A DNA stretch of 7,318 nucleotides from Deltaproteobacteria bacterium (GCA_027295555.1 JAPUKT010000192.1:1-7318), one strand, 5' to 3'. Numbered from the stretch's first letter, positions 1 through 5,313 are shown. Notes: generated by a model not told the origin, from the sequence alone. Program-made: numbers and translations.

Positions 1-468
1 ATCCTGATGGACGGCGAGAAGGGCAGGCACGCCCCCGCCCTCCTGGTAGGTCTCGCGTACTCGATGCCCCGGGCTCTTCGGGGCCACCATCGTGACATCG
101 ACTTCCTTCGGCGGCTCGATCGTGCCGTATCGGATGTTGAAGCCATGCGCGAACATCAGCATGTTGCCGGCCTCGAGGTTGGGCGCAATATGCTCCGTGT
201 AGATCGCCGGCTGCGCCGTGTCGGGCGCCAGGATCATGATCACATCGGCTTCCTTCGCCGCGTCGGAGACCGACTTCACGGTAAGCCCCGCTGCTTCGGC
301 TTTTGCCTTGCTCTTGCTGCCTTCTTGCAAGCCCACACGGACGTCGACGCCGCTCTCCTTCAAGTTGAGCGAGTGCGCGTGGCCCTGGGAGCCGTAGCCC
401 ACGATTGCGACCTTCTTGCCTCGAATCAACGAGACGTCCGCATCCTTTTCATACCGAATCTGAGTCAT
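1..468 (-). CDS. ilvC: Ketol-acid reductoisomerase, N-terminal part (cut by window edge)
   Basis: This enzyme (acetohydroxyacid isomeroreductase) converts acetolactate or acetohydroxybutyrate to the dihydroxy acid with NADPH and Mg2+, the second common step of branched-chain amino acid synthesis in the cytoplasm. I read the 156 N-terminal codons by translating the minus strand. The protein starts MTQIRYEKDADVSLIRGKK, then has the Rossmann dinucleotide loop GYGSQGHAHSLNL at residues 24-36. A Ser/Lys-rich stretch after the second strand (about 50-55) is typical of NADPH-specific members. The family motifs AHGFNI (107-112) and APKSPGHRVRETY (129-141) follow. The gene runs off the left edge, so the C-terminal knotted catalytic domain is not visible. 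The ATG at 466-468 lies 27 nt after the ilvN stop. A weak GAGA (474-477) is 5 nt upstream, and a GGAG (482-485) sits rather far away at 13 nt. It is the last visible gene of ilvBNC. Confidence 0.97.
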   Translation of the reverse strand, partial: MTQIRYEKDADVSLIRGKKVAIVGYGSQGHAHSLNLKESGVDVRVGLQEGSKSKAKAEAAGLTVKSVSDAAKEADVIMILAPDTAQPAIYTEHIAPNLEAGNMLMFAHGFNIRYGTIEPPKEVDVTMVAPKSPGHRVRETYQEGGGVPALLAVHQD

Positions 469-495
469 GTGTTTCTCAATTCTCCAAATGGGGGG

Positions 496-1038
496 TTATG
501 CCGCCGTCGAGCGGGAGGCAGGCACCGTGGGGTGGGCGAGATCGTGTTCTTCGACGCCGCGAGTCATCGCGACCGTCCCGGTCTGTACCATCTCCAAGAT
601 GCCAAAGGCCCGTAGAACCGACACGAGGCCGTCGACCTTGTCCTGCGGTCCAGTGATTTCAATCGTGACTCTTTCGGGCGACATATCGATCGCCCGAGCA
701 CGGAACACGTCGCAAATCTTCAATATTTCATCGCGCTGGTCGCGCTTGCAGTTGACCTTGACCAAGGCGAGGACGCGGCTGATCGACTGCTTGTGGGTGA
801 TGTCGTCGACCCACAGCACGTTGACCATCTTGTAGAGGTTGGCCTCGATGCGCTTCGCCTTGTCTTCGTCCGCATCGCAGACGATCGTCATGCGCGAGAC
901 GCCCGGCTCGTGCGTGGCTCCCACGTTGAGCGAGTCGATGTTGAAGCTTCGGCGTCGGAACAACGAAGCCACTCGGTTCAGCACACCTGGCTTGTCTTCC
1001 ACGAAGACAGCAAAAGTTCTTTTGACGCTCTGGGACAT
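496..1038 (-). CDS. ilvN: Acetolactate synthase small (regulatory) subunit
   Basis: This is the regulatory subunit of acetohydroxyacid synthase. In this family it activates the catalytic subunit IlvB and confers feedback inhibition by valine. The 180-residue length fits the IlvN/IlvH family (about 160-185). An N-terminal ACT domain covers roughly residues 7-80, with the signature DKPGVLNRVASLFRRRSFNI (15-34). Gly18 and Asn33 sit where the valine-binding glycine and asparagine of E. coli IlvH fall, so a feedback-sensitive enzyme is expected (inferred from motif register). The C-terminal half (about 85-163) is the family's second domain; the last 15 or so residues look like an unstructured tail. 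The start ATG overlaps the ilvB stop in TGATG. It is preceded by a strong GGGGAGG (1046-1052) 7 nt away, inside the ilvB 3' end, which indicates translational coupling and balanced subunit production. The symbol ilvH would serve equally well. Confidence 0.97.
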   Translation of the reverse strand: MSQSVKRTFAVFVEDKPGVLNRVASLFRRRSFNIDSLNVGATHEPGVSRMTIVCDADEDKAKRIEANLYKMVNVLWVDDITHKQSISRVLALVKVNCKRDQRDEILKICDVFRARAIDMSPERVTIEITGPQDKVDGLVSVLRAFGILEMVQTGTVAMTRGVEEHDLAHPTVPASRSTAA

Positions 1039-2810
1039 CAGTCGTCCTCCCCGGTCTCGAAGATGGGATTGTGTTCATGCTCGCCCGCCTCGTGGGGGCG
1101 CTCAATCATATCGTCCAGGTTCGCTCCGGCCGGAACCATTGGATAGACGGAGTCTTCCTGCTCGACCCGAAAGTCGATCAGGACCGTGCCTTCGGTCTCC
1201 TCGGCTTTCCGGACGGCAGCTTCGACCTCGGAGCGCTTCTCGACGCGGATTCCAGTCAGCCCATGAGCCTCGGCGATCTTCACGAAGTCGGGGCTGATCA
1301 ACGGTGTCGCGACGTAGCGCCCACCAAAGAAGAACTCCTGCCACTGGCGGACCATGCCGAGGAATCCGTTGTTGATGATCGCGATGTTCACCTTGATGCC
1401 TTCCTGGGCGCAGGTGGAAAGCTCCGCCTGTGTCATTTGAAAGCCGCCGTCACCGCAGATGATCCACACCGAGTCCTCGGGCTTGGCGAACTTGGCGCCG
1501 ATGCCGGCGGGCAACGCAAAGCCCATCGTCCCGAGGCCGCCGGACGTGATCAGCTTCATCGGATAGTCGTGCTTGTAGTACTGCGCCTCCCACATCTGGT
1601 GCTGGCCGACATCCGTCACGATGAGCGCCTTGCCTTCGGTATGTCGATAGAGGTCGTGGATGACGTGAGCTGCGAAGAGCTTACCCATGTCCGGGAGGTT
1701 CTTGATGTCGTGCACCGAGGAATCGCCTTTGATTTCCTCGATATAGGCGAGCCATTCTTCCCGGTCGCATTTATCGACGTGGGGCAGCAGCTCTTGCAGC
1801 ACCGCGCGAGCGTCGCCGACGATCGGGACGTCGACGCGGACGTTCTTGTTGATCTCGGCCGGGTCGAGCTCGATATGGATCTTCTTTGCATTCGGAGCGT
1901 ACGTCTTGAGGTTACCCGTGACGCGGTCGTCGAAGCGCATACCGACGGCGATGATCAGATCCGAATCCTGGATCGCCTTGTTGACCCAGATCTCTCCGTG
2001 CATGCCCATCATGCCGAGGTTGCGCGGATGGCTGGCGGGGAAACCGCTCAGGCCGAGCAAGGTGCATGCGACGGGAATGTTGGTCTTGTTGATGAAGTCC
2101 AACAAAGCGCCAGTACCCTGCGACATCATGACACCGTGCCCCGCAAAGAGGATGGGGCGCTTGGCGTTTTGGATGAGCTCGACCGCCTCTTCGAGCTGCT
2201 CGGCGAGCGGCGCGTAGTCGGGGCGGTAGCCGGGCAGCACGATCTCGTCGTCACTCCATTCGAACACACAGCTCTGTTGTTGGGCGTCCTTGGTGATGTC
2301 GACGAGCACCGGGCCCGGGCGACCAGAGCGCGCGATGTAAAAGGCTTCGCGAATCGTTGGGGCAATCTGTTCGGGCTTGGTCACCAGGTAGTTGTGCTTG
2401 GTCACCGGGATGGTACAGCCGGTGATATCGGTCTCTTGGAATGCATCGCTTCCGATCAAGTGCGACGGCACCTGGCCGGTGACGCAGACTATCGGGATCG
2501 AGTCCAGCATGGCCGTGGCGATGCCGGTCACGAGATTGGTGGCGCCAGGACCGGAAGTCGCGATGCACACCCCGACCTGACCCGATGCGCGCGCATAGCC
2601 GTCGGCCATGTGCGACGCACCCTGTTCGTGTCGCGTGAGCACGTGGTGGATCGGGTACTGAATCATCGCGTCGTAGGCGGGCATAATTGCGCCGCCCGGA
2701 TATCCGAAGCAGACCTCGACCCCCTCGCGTACGAGCGATTCCCAGATGATACTGGCTCCGGAAAGCGACTCGCCGATGCGATTCTTGAGCTTGGGGTTGG
2801 CGGGCGTCAC
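1038..2810 (-). CDS. ilvB: Acetolactate synthase large (catalytic) subunit
   Basis: This ThDP-, Mg2+- and FAD-dependent acetohydroxyacid synthase condenses pyruvate with pyruvate or 2-oxobutyrate, the committed step to Val/Leu/Ile. With the start chosen here it has 590 residues, a usual family length. The N-terminal pyrimidine-binding domain has FGYPGGAIMPAYD and the catalytic glutamate in RHEQGASHMADGYA (Glu62). The central domain has the family motif VGMRFDDRVTGN. The C-terminal domain has the ThDP/Mg motif beginning GDGGFQMTQAEL (453-464) and closing at IINN (478-481), then the family motif GMVRQWQEFFF. I chose GTG 2808-2810 because GAGGAG (2817-2822) lies 6 nt upstream and homology begins soon after. 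An in-frame GTG at 2882 would add 24 unrelated residues and directly abuts a terminator U-run. The TGA stop overlaps the ilvN ATG. Transcription is probably controlled by the attenuator leader upstream. Confidence 0.97.
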   Translation of the reverse strand: MTPANPKLKNRIGESLSGASIIWESLVREGVEVCFGYPGGAIMPAYDAMIQYPIHHVLTRHEQGASHMADGYARASGQVGVCIATSGPGATNLVTGIATAMLDSIPIVCVTGQVPSHLIGSDAFQETDITGCTIPVTKHNYLVTKPEQIAPTIREAFYIARSGRPGPVLVDITKDAQQQSCVFEWSDDEIVLPGYRPDYAPLAEQLEEAVELIQNAKRPILFAGHGVMMSQGTGALLDFINKTNIPVACTLLGLSGFPASHPRNLGMMGMHGEIWVNKAIQDSDLIIAVGMRFDDRVTGNLKTYAPNAKKIHIELDPAEINKNVRVDVPIVGDARAVLQELLPHVDKCDREEWLAYIEEIKGDSSVHDIKNLPDMGKLFAAHVIHDLYRHTEGKALIVTDVGQHQMWEAQYYKHDYPMKLITSGGLGTMGFALPAGIGAKFAKPEDSVWIICGDGGFQMTQAELSTCAQEGIKVNIAIINNGFLGMVRQWQEFFFGGRYVATPLISPDFVKIAEAHGLTGIRVEKRSEVEAAVRKAEETEGTVLIDFRVEQEDSVYPMVPAGANLDDMIERPHEAGEHEHNPIFETGEDD

Positions 2811-2816
2811 GACGGT

Positions 2817-2822
2817 CTCCTC
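2817..2822 (-). promoter_or_regulatory. Ribosome binding site deciding the ilvB start
   Basis: GAGGAG on the minus strand ends 6 nt before GTG 2808-2810. It is the only good Shine-Dalgarno sequence near the N-terminus of the ilvB frame and is the reason for rejecting the longer reading from 2882. Confidence 0.75.
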
Positions 2823-2832
2823 ACTGGGTGGA

Positions 2833-2859
2833 CCGCTCCAACTAAACGATTCGGAGCGG
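2833..2859 (-). repeat. Inverted repeat (hairpin) in the ilvB 5' untranslated region
   Basis: On the minus strand CCGCTCC (2853-2859) and GGAGCGG (2833-2839) are perfect 7-bp complements around a 13-nt loop. The 3' arm ends 10 nt upstream of the ilvB Shine-Dalgarno sequence. There is no U-run, so it is not a terminator. It might affect ribosome access or mRNA stability, but that is inference. Confidence 0.4.
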
Positions 2860-2882
2860 CATTCAAGCAGCGCACGGGCCAC

Positions 2883-2920
2883 AAAAAAGGTGCCGGGTCG
2901 AACGACGACCGAGCACCTTT
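2883..2920 (-). terminator. Second intrinsic terminator (T2) between leader and ilvB
   Basis: On the minus strand AAAGGTGC (2913-2920) pairs with GCACCTTT (2886-2893), 8 bp. The stem continues after a small internal loop with GGTCG (2906-2910) against CGACC (2896-2900), closing on a 5-nt loop, and is followed directly by six U (2883-2888). It lies inside the ilv leader, 73 nt before the ilvB start codon. It should therefore be conditional, or be a backup to the first terminator. On the plus strand the T-run is only three bases, so activity there is less likely. Confidence 0.75.
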
Positions 2921-2955
2921 GTCACGGGCAAACTCCGGCATGCCCGGCATATGCC

Positions 2956-2962
2956 AGGTGCC
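2956..2962 (-). promoter_or_regulatory. Candidate antiterminator strand for T2
   Basis: On the minus strand this is GGCACCT, a direct repeat of the 3' arm of the T2 stem (GGCACCT followed by more U). It can therefore pair with the 5' arm AGGTGC(T) at 2912-2918, giving six Watson-Crick pairs plus one G-U. Pairing here would compete with T2 formation. A local hairpin, CCTGGC with GCCGGG around ATAT, partly overlaps this segment and could decide whether it is free. What signal would switch it is not visible. Confidence 0.35.
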
Positions 2963-3006
2963 TGTAGTTTTGCGTTGTGAGTAATTATTCATGGGTCTTG
3001 GTCAAC

Positions 3007-3036
3007 AAAAAAGCCCCCGCATCGAGATGCGGGGGC
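3007..3036 (-). terminator. First intrinsic terminator (T1), the attenuator
   Basis: A perfect 10-bp GC-rich stem, GCCCCCGCAT (3027-3036) with ATGCGGGGGC (3013-3022), closes on the tetraloop CTCG and is followed immediately by six U (3007-3012). It lies 42 nt after the leader-peptide stop codon and upstream of ilvB on the same strand. Its 5' arm is shared with the antiterminator described separately, so termination should depend on leader translation. Confidence 0.9.
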
Positions 3037-3078
3037 CAGAAACTAAGTGGATTGGTGAGTGGGTGGTCTGGTCCCCGC
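3029..3078 (-). promoter_or_regulatory. Antiterminator pairing that excludes T1
   Basis: The minus-strand segment GCGGGGACCAGA (3067-3078) starts at the base after the leader stop codon. It can pair with TCTGGCCCCCGC (3029-3040), which contains the 5' arm of T1: 11 of 12 positions pair, with one A-C mismatch, around a 26-nt loop. A ribosome at the leader stop codon would cover 3067-3078 and let T1 form. A ribosome stalled in the Val or Leu codons would leave it free to pair and block T1. This is the geometry expected of a branched-chain amino acid attenuator. Confidence 0.75.
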
Positions 3079-3189
3079 CTATGCCTGCGTAACTAGCAGA
3101 AGGCTAATAATGAGGCCGACTACAACTACAACACCGCCCATGAGGGCAACCAAACGGCTCGCGCGCTCCGCGTCCATCTCCGTGCTCAT
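3079..3189 (-). CDS. Leader peptide for ilvBNC attenuation, rich in Val/Leu/Ile
   Basis: This 36-residue ORF begins MSTEMDAERASRLVALMGG and then has five consecutive valines (residues 20-24), Leu-Ile-Ile (26-28) and Leu-Leu-Leu-Val (30-33), ending in Thr-Gln-Ala and TAG. Fifteen residues are Val, Leu or Ile, all between 13 and 33. The codons of the run are mostly GTT, GTA, ATT, CTT and CTA, unlike the GTC/GTG/CTC/CTG preferred in the surrounding genes. I chose ATG 3187-3189 because AGAAGG (3198-3203) lies 8 nt upstream. An ATG at 3210 would give 43 residues but would sit almost at the predicted transcription start. As in E. coli IlvL and IvbL, the peptide itself probably has no function; its translation senses charged Val/Leu/Ile tRNA. 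Alternative: a tiny single-span membrane protein, because the hydrophobic run would also fit a membrane helix. The antiterminator and terminator directly downstream favour the leader reading. Confidence 0.75.
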   Translation of the reverse strand: MSTEMDAERASRLVALMGGVVVVVGLIISLLLVTQA

Positions 3190-3219
3190 AGCTAGGGCCT
3201 TCTGGACCATTGTCTTGCC

Positions 3220-3248
3220 ATTCTGTGGTGAATACCCCCCCGGGTCAA
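3220..3248 (-). promoter_or_regulatory. Predicted sigma70-like promoter of the ilvBNC leader
   Basis: On the minus strand the -35 hexamer is TTGACC (3243-3248, 5 of 6 matches) and the -10 hexamer is CAGAAT (3220-3225, 4 of 6), with an ideal 17-nt spacer. The predicted start at about 3213 leaves about 24 nt before the leader ATG, enough for the AGAAGG site. The spacer contains a run of seven G. A CCCCC/GGGGG inverted repeat surrounds the -35 hexamer. Whether a regulator binds there cannot be seen. Confidence 0.5.
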
Positions 3249-3303
3249 GGGGGACGCAATAAATCGTTGTGATCTTTGGCTCAGAAGAGCCGTAGTCGGG
3301 ACC

Positions 3304-3696
3304 ATGGAGATTCTTTCCAGCCGTTTCATGCTTCATCCACGCGATTTGGAGCGAAGTCTCGACTTCTACCAGAACGTGATCGGGCTCCATCCGATGCGCG
3401 AGTTCGGGCGGGGCGCCGGGCGCGGGGTCGTGTTCTTCCTGGGTGGCGGCTACCTGGAAATCACCGCCGACGCCGTGGAGTCACCAACTTCAGCTACCGA
3501 GCTTTGGTTGCAGGTCAGGGATGCGCGTGAAACCGAGGCCAAGCTTCGCGCTGCCGGTGTGCCGATCATCGAAGGCGCGGTGCAAAAGCCGTGGGGCTTG
3601 ATCGAGCTTCGGGTCACCGACCCCGACGGTCTCAGTCTCATCTTCGTCGAGGTGCCACCCGATCACCCGCTACGGTGCGACCACCGCTCGATGTGA
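3304..3696 (+). CDS. VOC (glyoxalase/bleomycin-resistance fold) family protein
   Basis: This 130-residue protein has the two-repeat vicinal-oxygen-chelate fold. Residues 7-24 (RFMLHPRDLERSLDFYQN) match the family's first strand and helix, usually written H-x-x-L-x-V-x-D-L-x-x-S-x-x-F-Y. Residues 75-90 form the second helix region, and VTDPDGLSLIFVEV (104-117) is the usual C-terminal signature. Family members include lyases, dioxygenases and antibiotic-binding proteins; the substrate here cannot be told. By register, the usual metal ligands would be Arg7, Glu52, Glu66 and Glu116, so both usual histidines seem replaced and metal binding is uncertain. The ATG at 3304 has only a weak GGGA nearby; Met9 is an alternative but would cut the first strand. 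The gene is divergent from the ilv leader and ends one base before the convergent kinase gene. No clear promoter or terminator was found for it. Confidence 0.85.
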   Translation: MEILSSRFMLHPRDLERSLDFYQNVIGLHPMREFGRGAGRGVVFFLGGGYLEITADAVESPTSATELWLQVRDARETEAKLRAAGVPIIEGAVQKPWGLIELRVTDPDGLSLIFVEVPPDHPLRCDHRSM

Positions 3697-3697
3697 G

Positions 3698-5305
3698 TTA
3701 GCGGTCTTCGAGATCGATCGCGAGCGTCTTGTCGGTCACCTTGCTCGAGATCGGCTCTTTGGCGCGCTCGATCTTTGGACCATAGGTGTCCCACCAGCCT
3801 TCTGCGTCGGTCCGTGTCCACTGCGCCACCTCCAACTCGTCGAGGGCGTCAGCGAGCTCTTGGCCGGACGAGGGACGATCGCTTTGTGACTTCGCCAAGC
3901 ACGCGAAGACGATCTCCTCGAGCTGCGCAGGAACCTCGCCCGGGCGGAGCTCGCGAAGCGGGACTGGCTGGGTGTGCAAATGGTGCATGCACACTTCGAT
4001 GATCGTCTTTCCTTCGAACACGTGGCGCCCAGACAACAGGTAATAACCCACCGCACCGAGCGCGTAGATGTCGCTTCGCGCATCGATGTCCTGTGGATCC
4101 TGGATCGCTTCCGGGCTCAAGTAGTGCGGTGTGCCTTTGATCGACATCGTGTTCGTGCGTTCGAGCTCATCGACCGTGCCTAGGTTCTTGACGAGGCCGA
4201 AGTCGAGCACCTTCGTGACGTCCGGCACCCCGCCCTGGCGCGCCAACATGATGTTGCTGGGCTTGATGTCGCGGTGAATCAGGCCGACATCGTGTGCTTC
4301 GTTAAGCGCCAACGCAGCGTCTCGGAGCACCCGAACCACCCGCTCAACCGGCTGCGGACCCCCGGCCTCGACCACCTGAGTGAGCGTTGCCCCCGTGAGG
4401 AGCTCCATCGCATAGTAAAAGAGCCCCTCGGGCGTGCGCCCGTAGTCATAGATAGTGACGGTGTTTGGGTGGGTGAGCTTGGCCGTGAGCCGCACCTCGC
4501 GGCGGAAACGAACGAGCGAATCCGGGTCGGCGATCTCCGGCTTCAAGAGCTTGATCGCCGTCGGCCGCTTGAGCATTCCGTGGGTTGCCTCGTAGACCAC
4601 GCCCATCGCCCCTTCGCCGAGCTTTCGTTCGAGCTTGTACTGGCCGAGGCTCTGAATGTTGCTCACTTCCCGCCGCAACCGGTAGATCACACGCGATGCG
4701 AGGCTCGCCAGACCGACGGTCAGCGTCCACCACATGAGCGTGATCACCAGCTCCGCCCCGGCCACTCGATACTTGGAGAGCCCGGGATCGTCGTAGTAGC
4801 CGAGGCGGCGCCAGATGCTGAGGTCGACCGTCAGGTAGTGCGCGTACATTGCCGCGACCAAAGGAACTCCGATCAAGATCCCGAGCACCGCAGTTCGTCG
4901 CCCCGTGCTCGGGACGAACACACTCCGCGCGAATATGATCAATGCGAGGATGAAGGCGGTGATCGTCGCGGCGCCGATTTCGGGTCGGATATTCATCCCC
5001 ATGCCGATGTAGCCGAGGCTGGCTCCAAAGAGCCCCGCATACTCGACGATGCCGATCGTCCTCAGCTTGAGATCGCCTCGCCGGCAGATCAGCCAGATGG
5101 CGAGCATCGGCAGGATGGACAACGCATGAAGAATGAAGCTCGGATTTTGGATCTCTTCATCGAGAAAGCCGAAGAAGACCGCGATCGCCATACGAAAGAG
5201 CAGGGCCGTCCCACCTATGAGCGCGCCGATGAAACCGAACATCCCAACGCGCCTTTGAAGAAACGCGCGCGCTTCGGGATCGGAGAAATAAGTGCTGCTA
5301 GCCAA
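3698..5305 (-). CDS. Membrane-anchored Ser/Thr protein kinase
   Basis: This 535-residue protein is a Hanks-type (PknB-like) kinase with an unusual order: a membrane domain first, the kinase second. About six hydrophobic segments lie at roughly 21-47, 57-74, 84-103, 110-131, 137-155 and 184-209. The kinase domain runs from about 221 to 490. It has the glycine loop LGEGAMGVVYEA (229-240), the ATP-binding lysine in AIK (Lys252), the catalytic loop HRDIKPSN (344-351), DFG (368-370), a Thr/Ser-rich activation loop and GTPHYLSPEA (391-400). All catalytic residues are present, so it should be active and cytoplasmic-facing. There are no PASTA repeats and no large extracellular sensor; the membrane domain itself may sense. 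The start is TTG 5303-5305, backed by GGGAGG (5314-5319) 8 nt upstream. It lies 60 nt after the ABC permease on the same strand and may be co-transcribed with the exporter. Confidence 0.95.
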   Translation of the reverse strand: MASSTYFSDPEARAFLQRRVGMFGFIGALIGGTALLFRMAIAVFFGFLDEEIQNPSFILHALSILPMLAIWLICRRGDLKLRTIGIVEYAGLFGASLGYIGMGMNIRPEIGAATITAFILALIIFARSVFVPSTGRRTAVLGILIGVPLVAAMYAHYLTVDLSIWRRLGYYDDPGLSKYRVAGAELVITLMWWTLTVGLASLASRVIYRLRREVSNIQSLGQYKLERKLGEGAMGVVYEATHGMLKRPTAIKLLKPEIADPDSLVRFRREVRLTAKLTHPNTVTIYDYGRTPEGLFYYAMELLTGATLTQVVEAGGPQPVERVVRVLRDAALALNEAHDVGLIHRDIKPSNIMLARQGGVPDVTKVLDFGLVKNLGTVDELERTNTMSIKGTPHYLSPEAIQDPQDIDARSDIYALGAVGYYLLSGRHVFEGKTIIEVCMHHLHTQPVPLRELRPGEVPAQLEEIVFACLAKSQSDRPSSGQELADALDELEVAQWTRTDAEGWWDTYGPKIERAKEPISSKVTDKTLAIDLEDR

Positions 5306-5313
5306 GAGAGCCG

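Larger units (their letters stand above)
2807..2992 (-). other. Possible upstream ORF overlapping the ilvB start (doubtful)
   Basis: A 61-codon ATG-initiated frame runs through the second terminator, and its TGA overlaps the ilvB GTG in GTGA, a geometry typical of translational coupling. Against it: no Shine-Dalgarno sequence precedes the ATG at 2990-2992, the peptide (MNNYSQRKTTGTWHMPG...) resembles nothing I recognise, its codons lack the bias of the neighbouring genes, and it is not rich in branched-chain residues. The overlap could be chance. If it is translated, ribosomes would cross the second terminator and could disrupt it. Confidence 0.15.
2811..3213 (-). ncRNA. ilvBNC attenuator leader RNA
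   Basis: This is the stretch between the predicted transcription start (about 3213, 7 nt after the -10 hexamer) and the ilvB start codon. In transcript order it holds the leader-peptide ORF, an antiterminator strand touching its stop codon, terminator T1, a structured segment, terminator T2, and a hairpin before the ilvB ribosome binding site. The order peptide, antiterminator, terminator matches the ribosome-mediated attenuators known from ilvGMEDA and ilvBN (ivbL) of enterobacteria. Here the start site and all foldings are read by eye, not computed. The leader is long, about 400 nt, because of the second terminator. Confidence 0.65.

Noticed and set aside
2811..2882. N-terminal extension of IlvB from GTG 2880-2882
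   Set aside because: Adds 24 residues unlike the family, begins directly after the T2 U-run with no ribosome binding site, and a better GTG with GAGGAG lies at 2808-2810.
1071..2984. 637-codon plus-strand frame opposite ilvB
   Set aside because: Opposite a clear acetolactate synthase gene; the long open frame is a by-product of GC-rich codon use, and the peptide shows no recognisable domain.
2977..3005. Internal promoter after T1, from TTGACC at 3000-3005
   Set aside because: The hexamer 17 nt downstream is ACTCAC, a poor -10; the AT-rich AATAAT is only 10 nt from TTGACC. Not supported, though it would explain a second leader.
2811..3213. T-box riboswitch upstream of ilvB
   Set aside because: No T-box bulge consensus or stem I layout was seen; the leader-peptide ORF and antiterminator explain T1 better.
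3279..3291. Small hairpin GGCTC/GAGCC upstream of the VOC gene
   Set aside because: Five base pairs, no flanking T-run and no operator-like context; may be chance in GC-rich DNA.
3079..3390. Long 103-codon version of the leader ORF, from an ATG at 3390
   Set aside because: The extra part runs through the predicted promoter and lies antisense to the VOC gene; it lacks a ribosome binding site and similarity.
3683..3705. Hairpin ACCGC/GCGGT across the VOC and kinase stops as a bidirectional terminator
   Set aside because: Only 5 bp with a 13-nt loop and no T-run on either strand.
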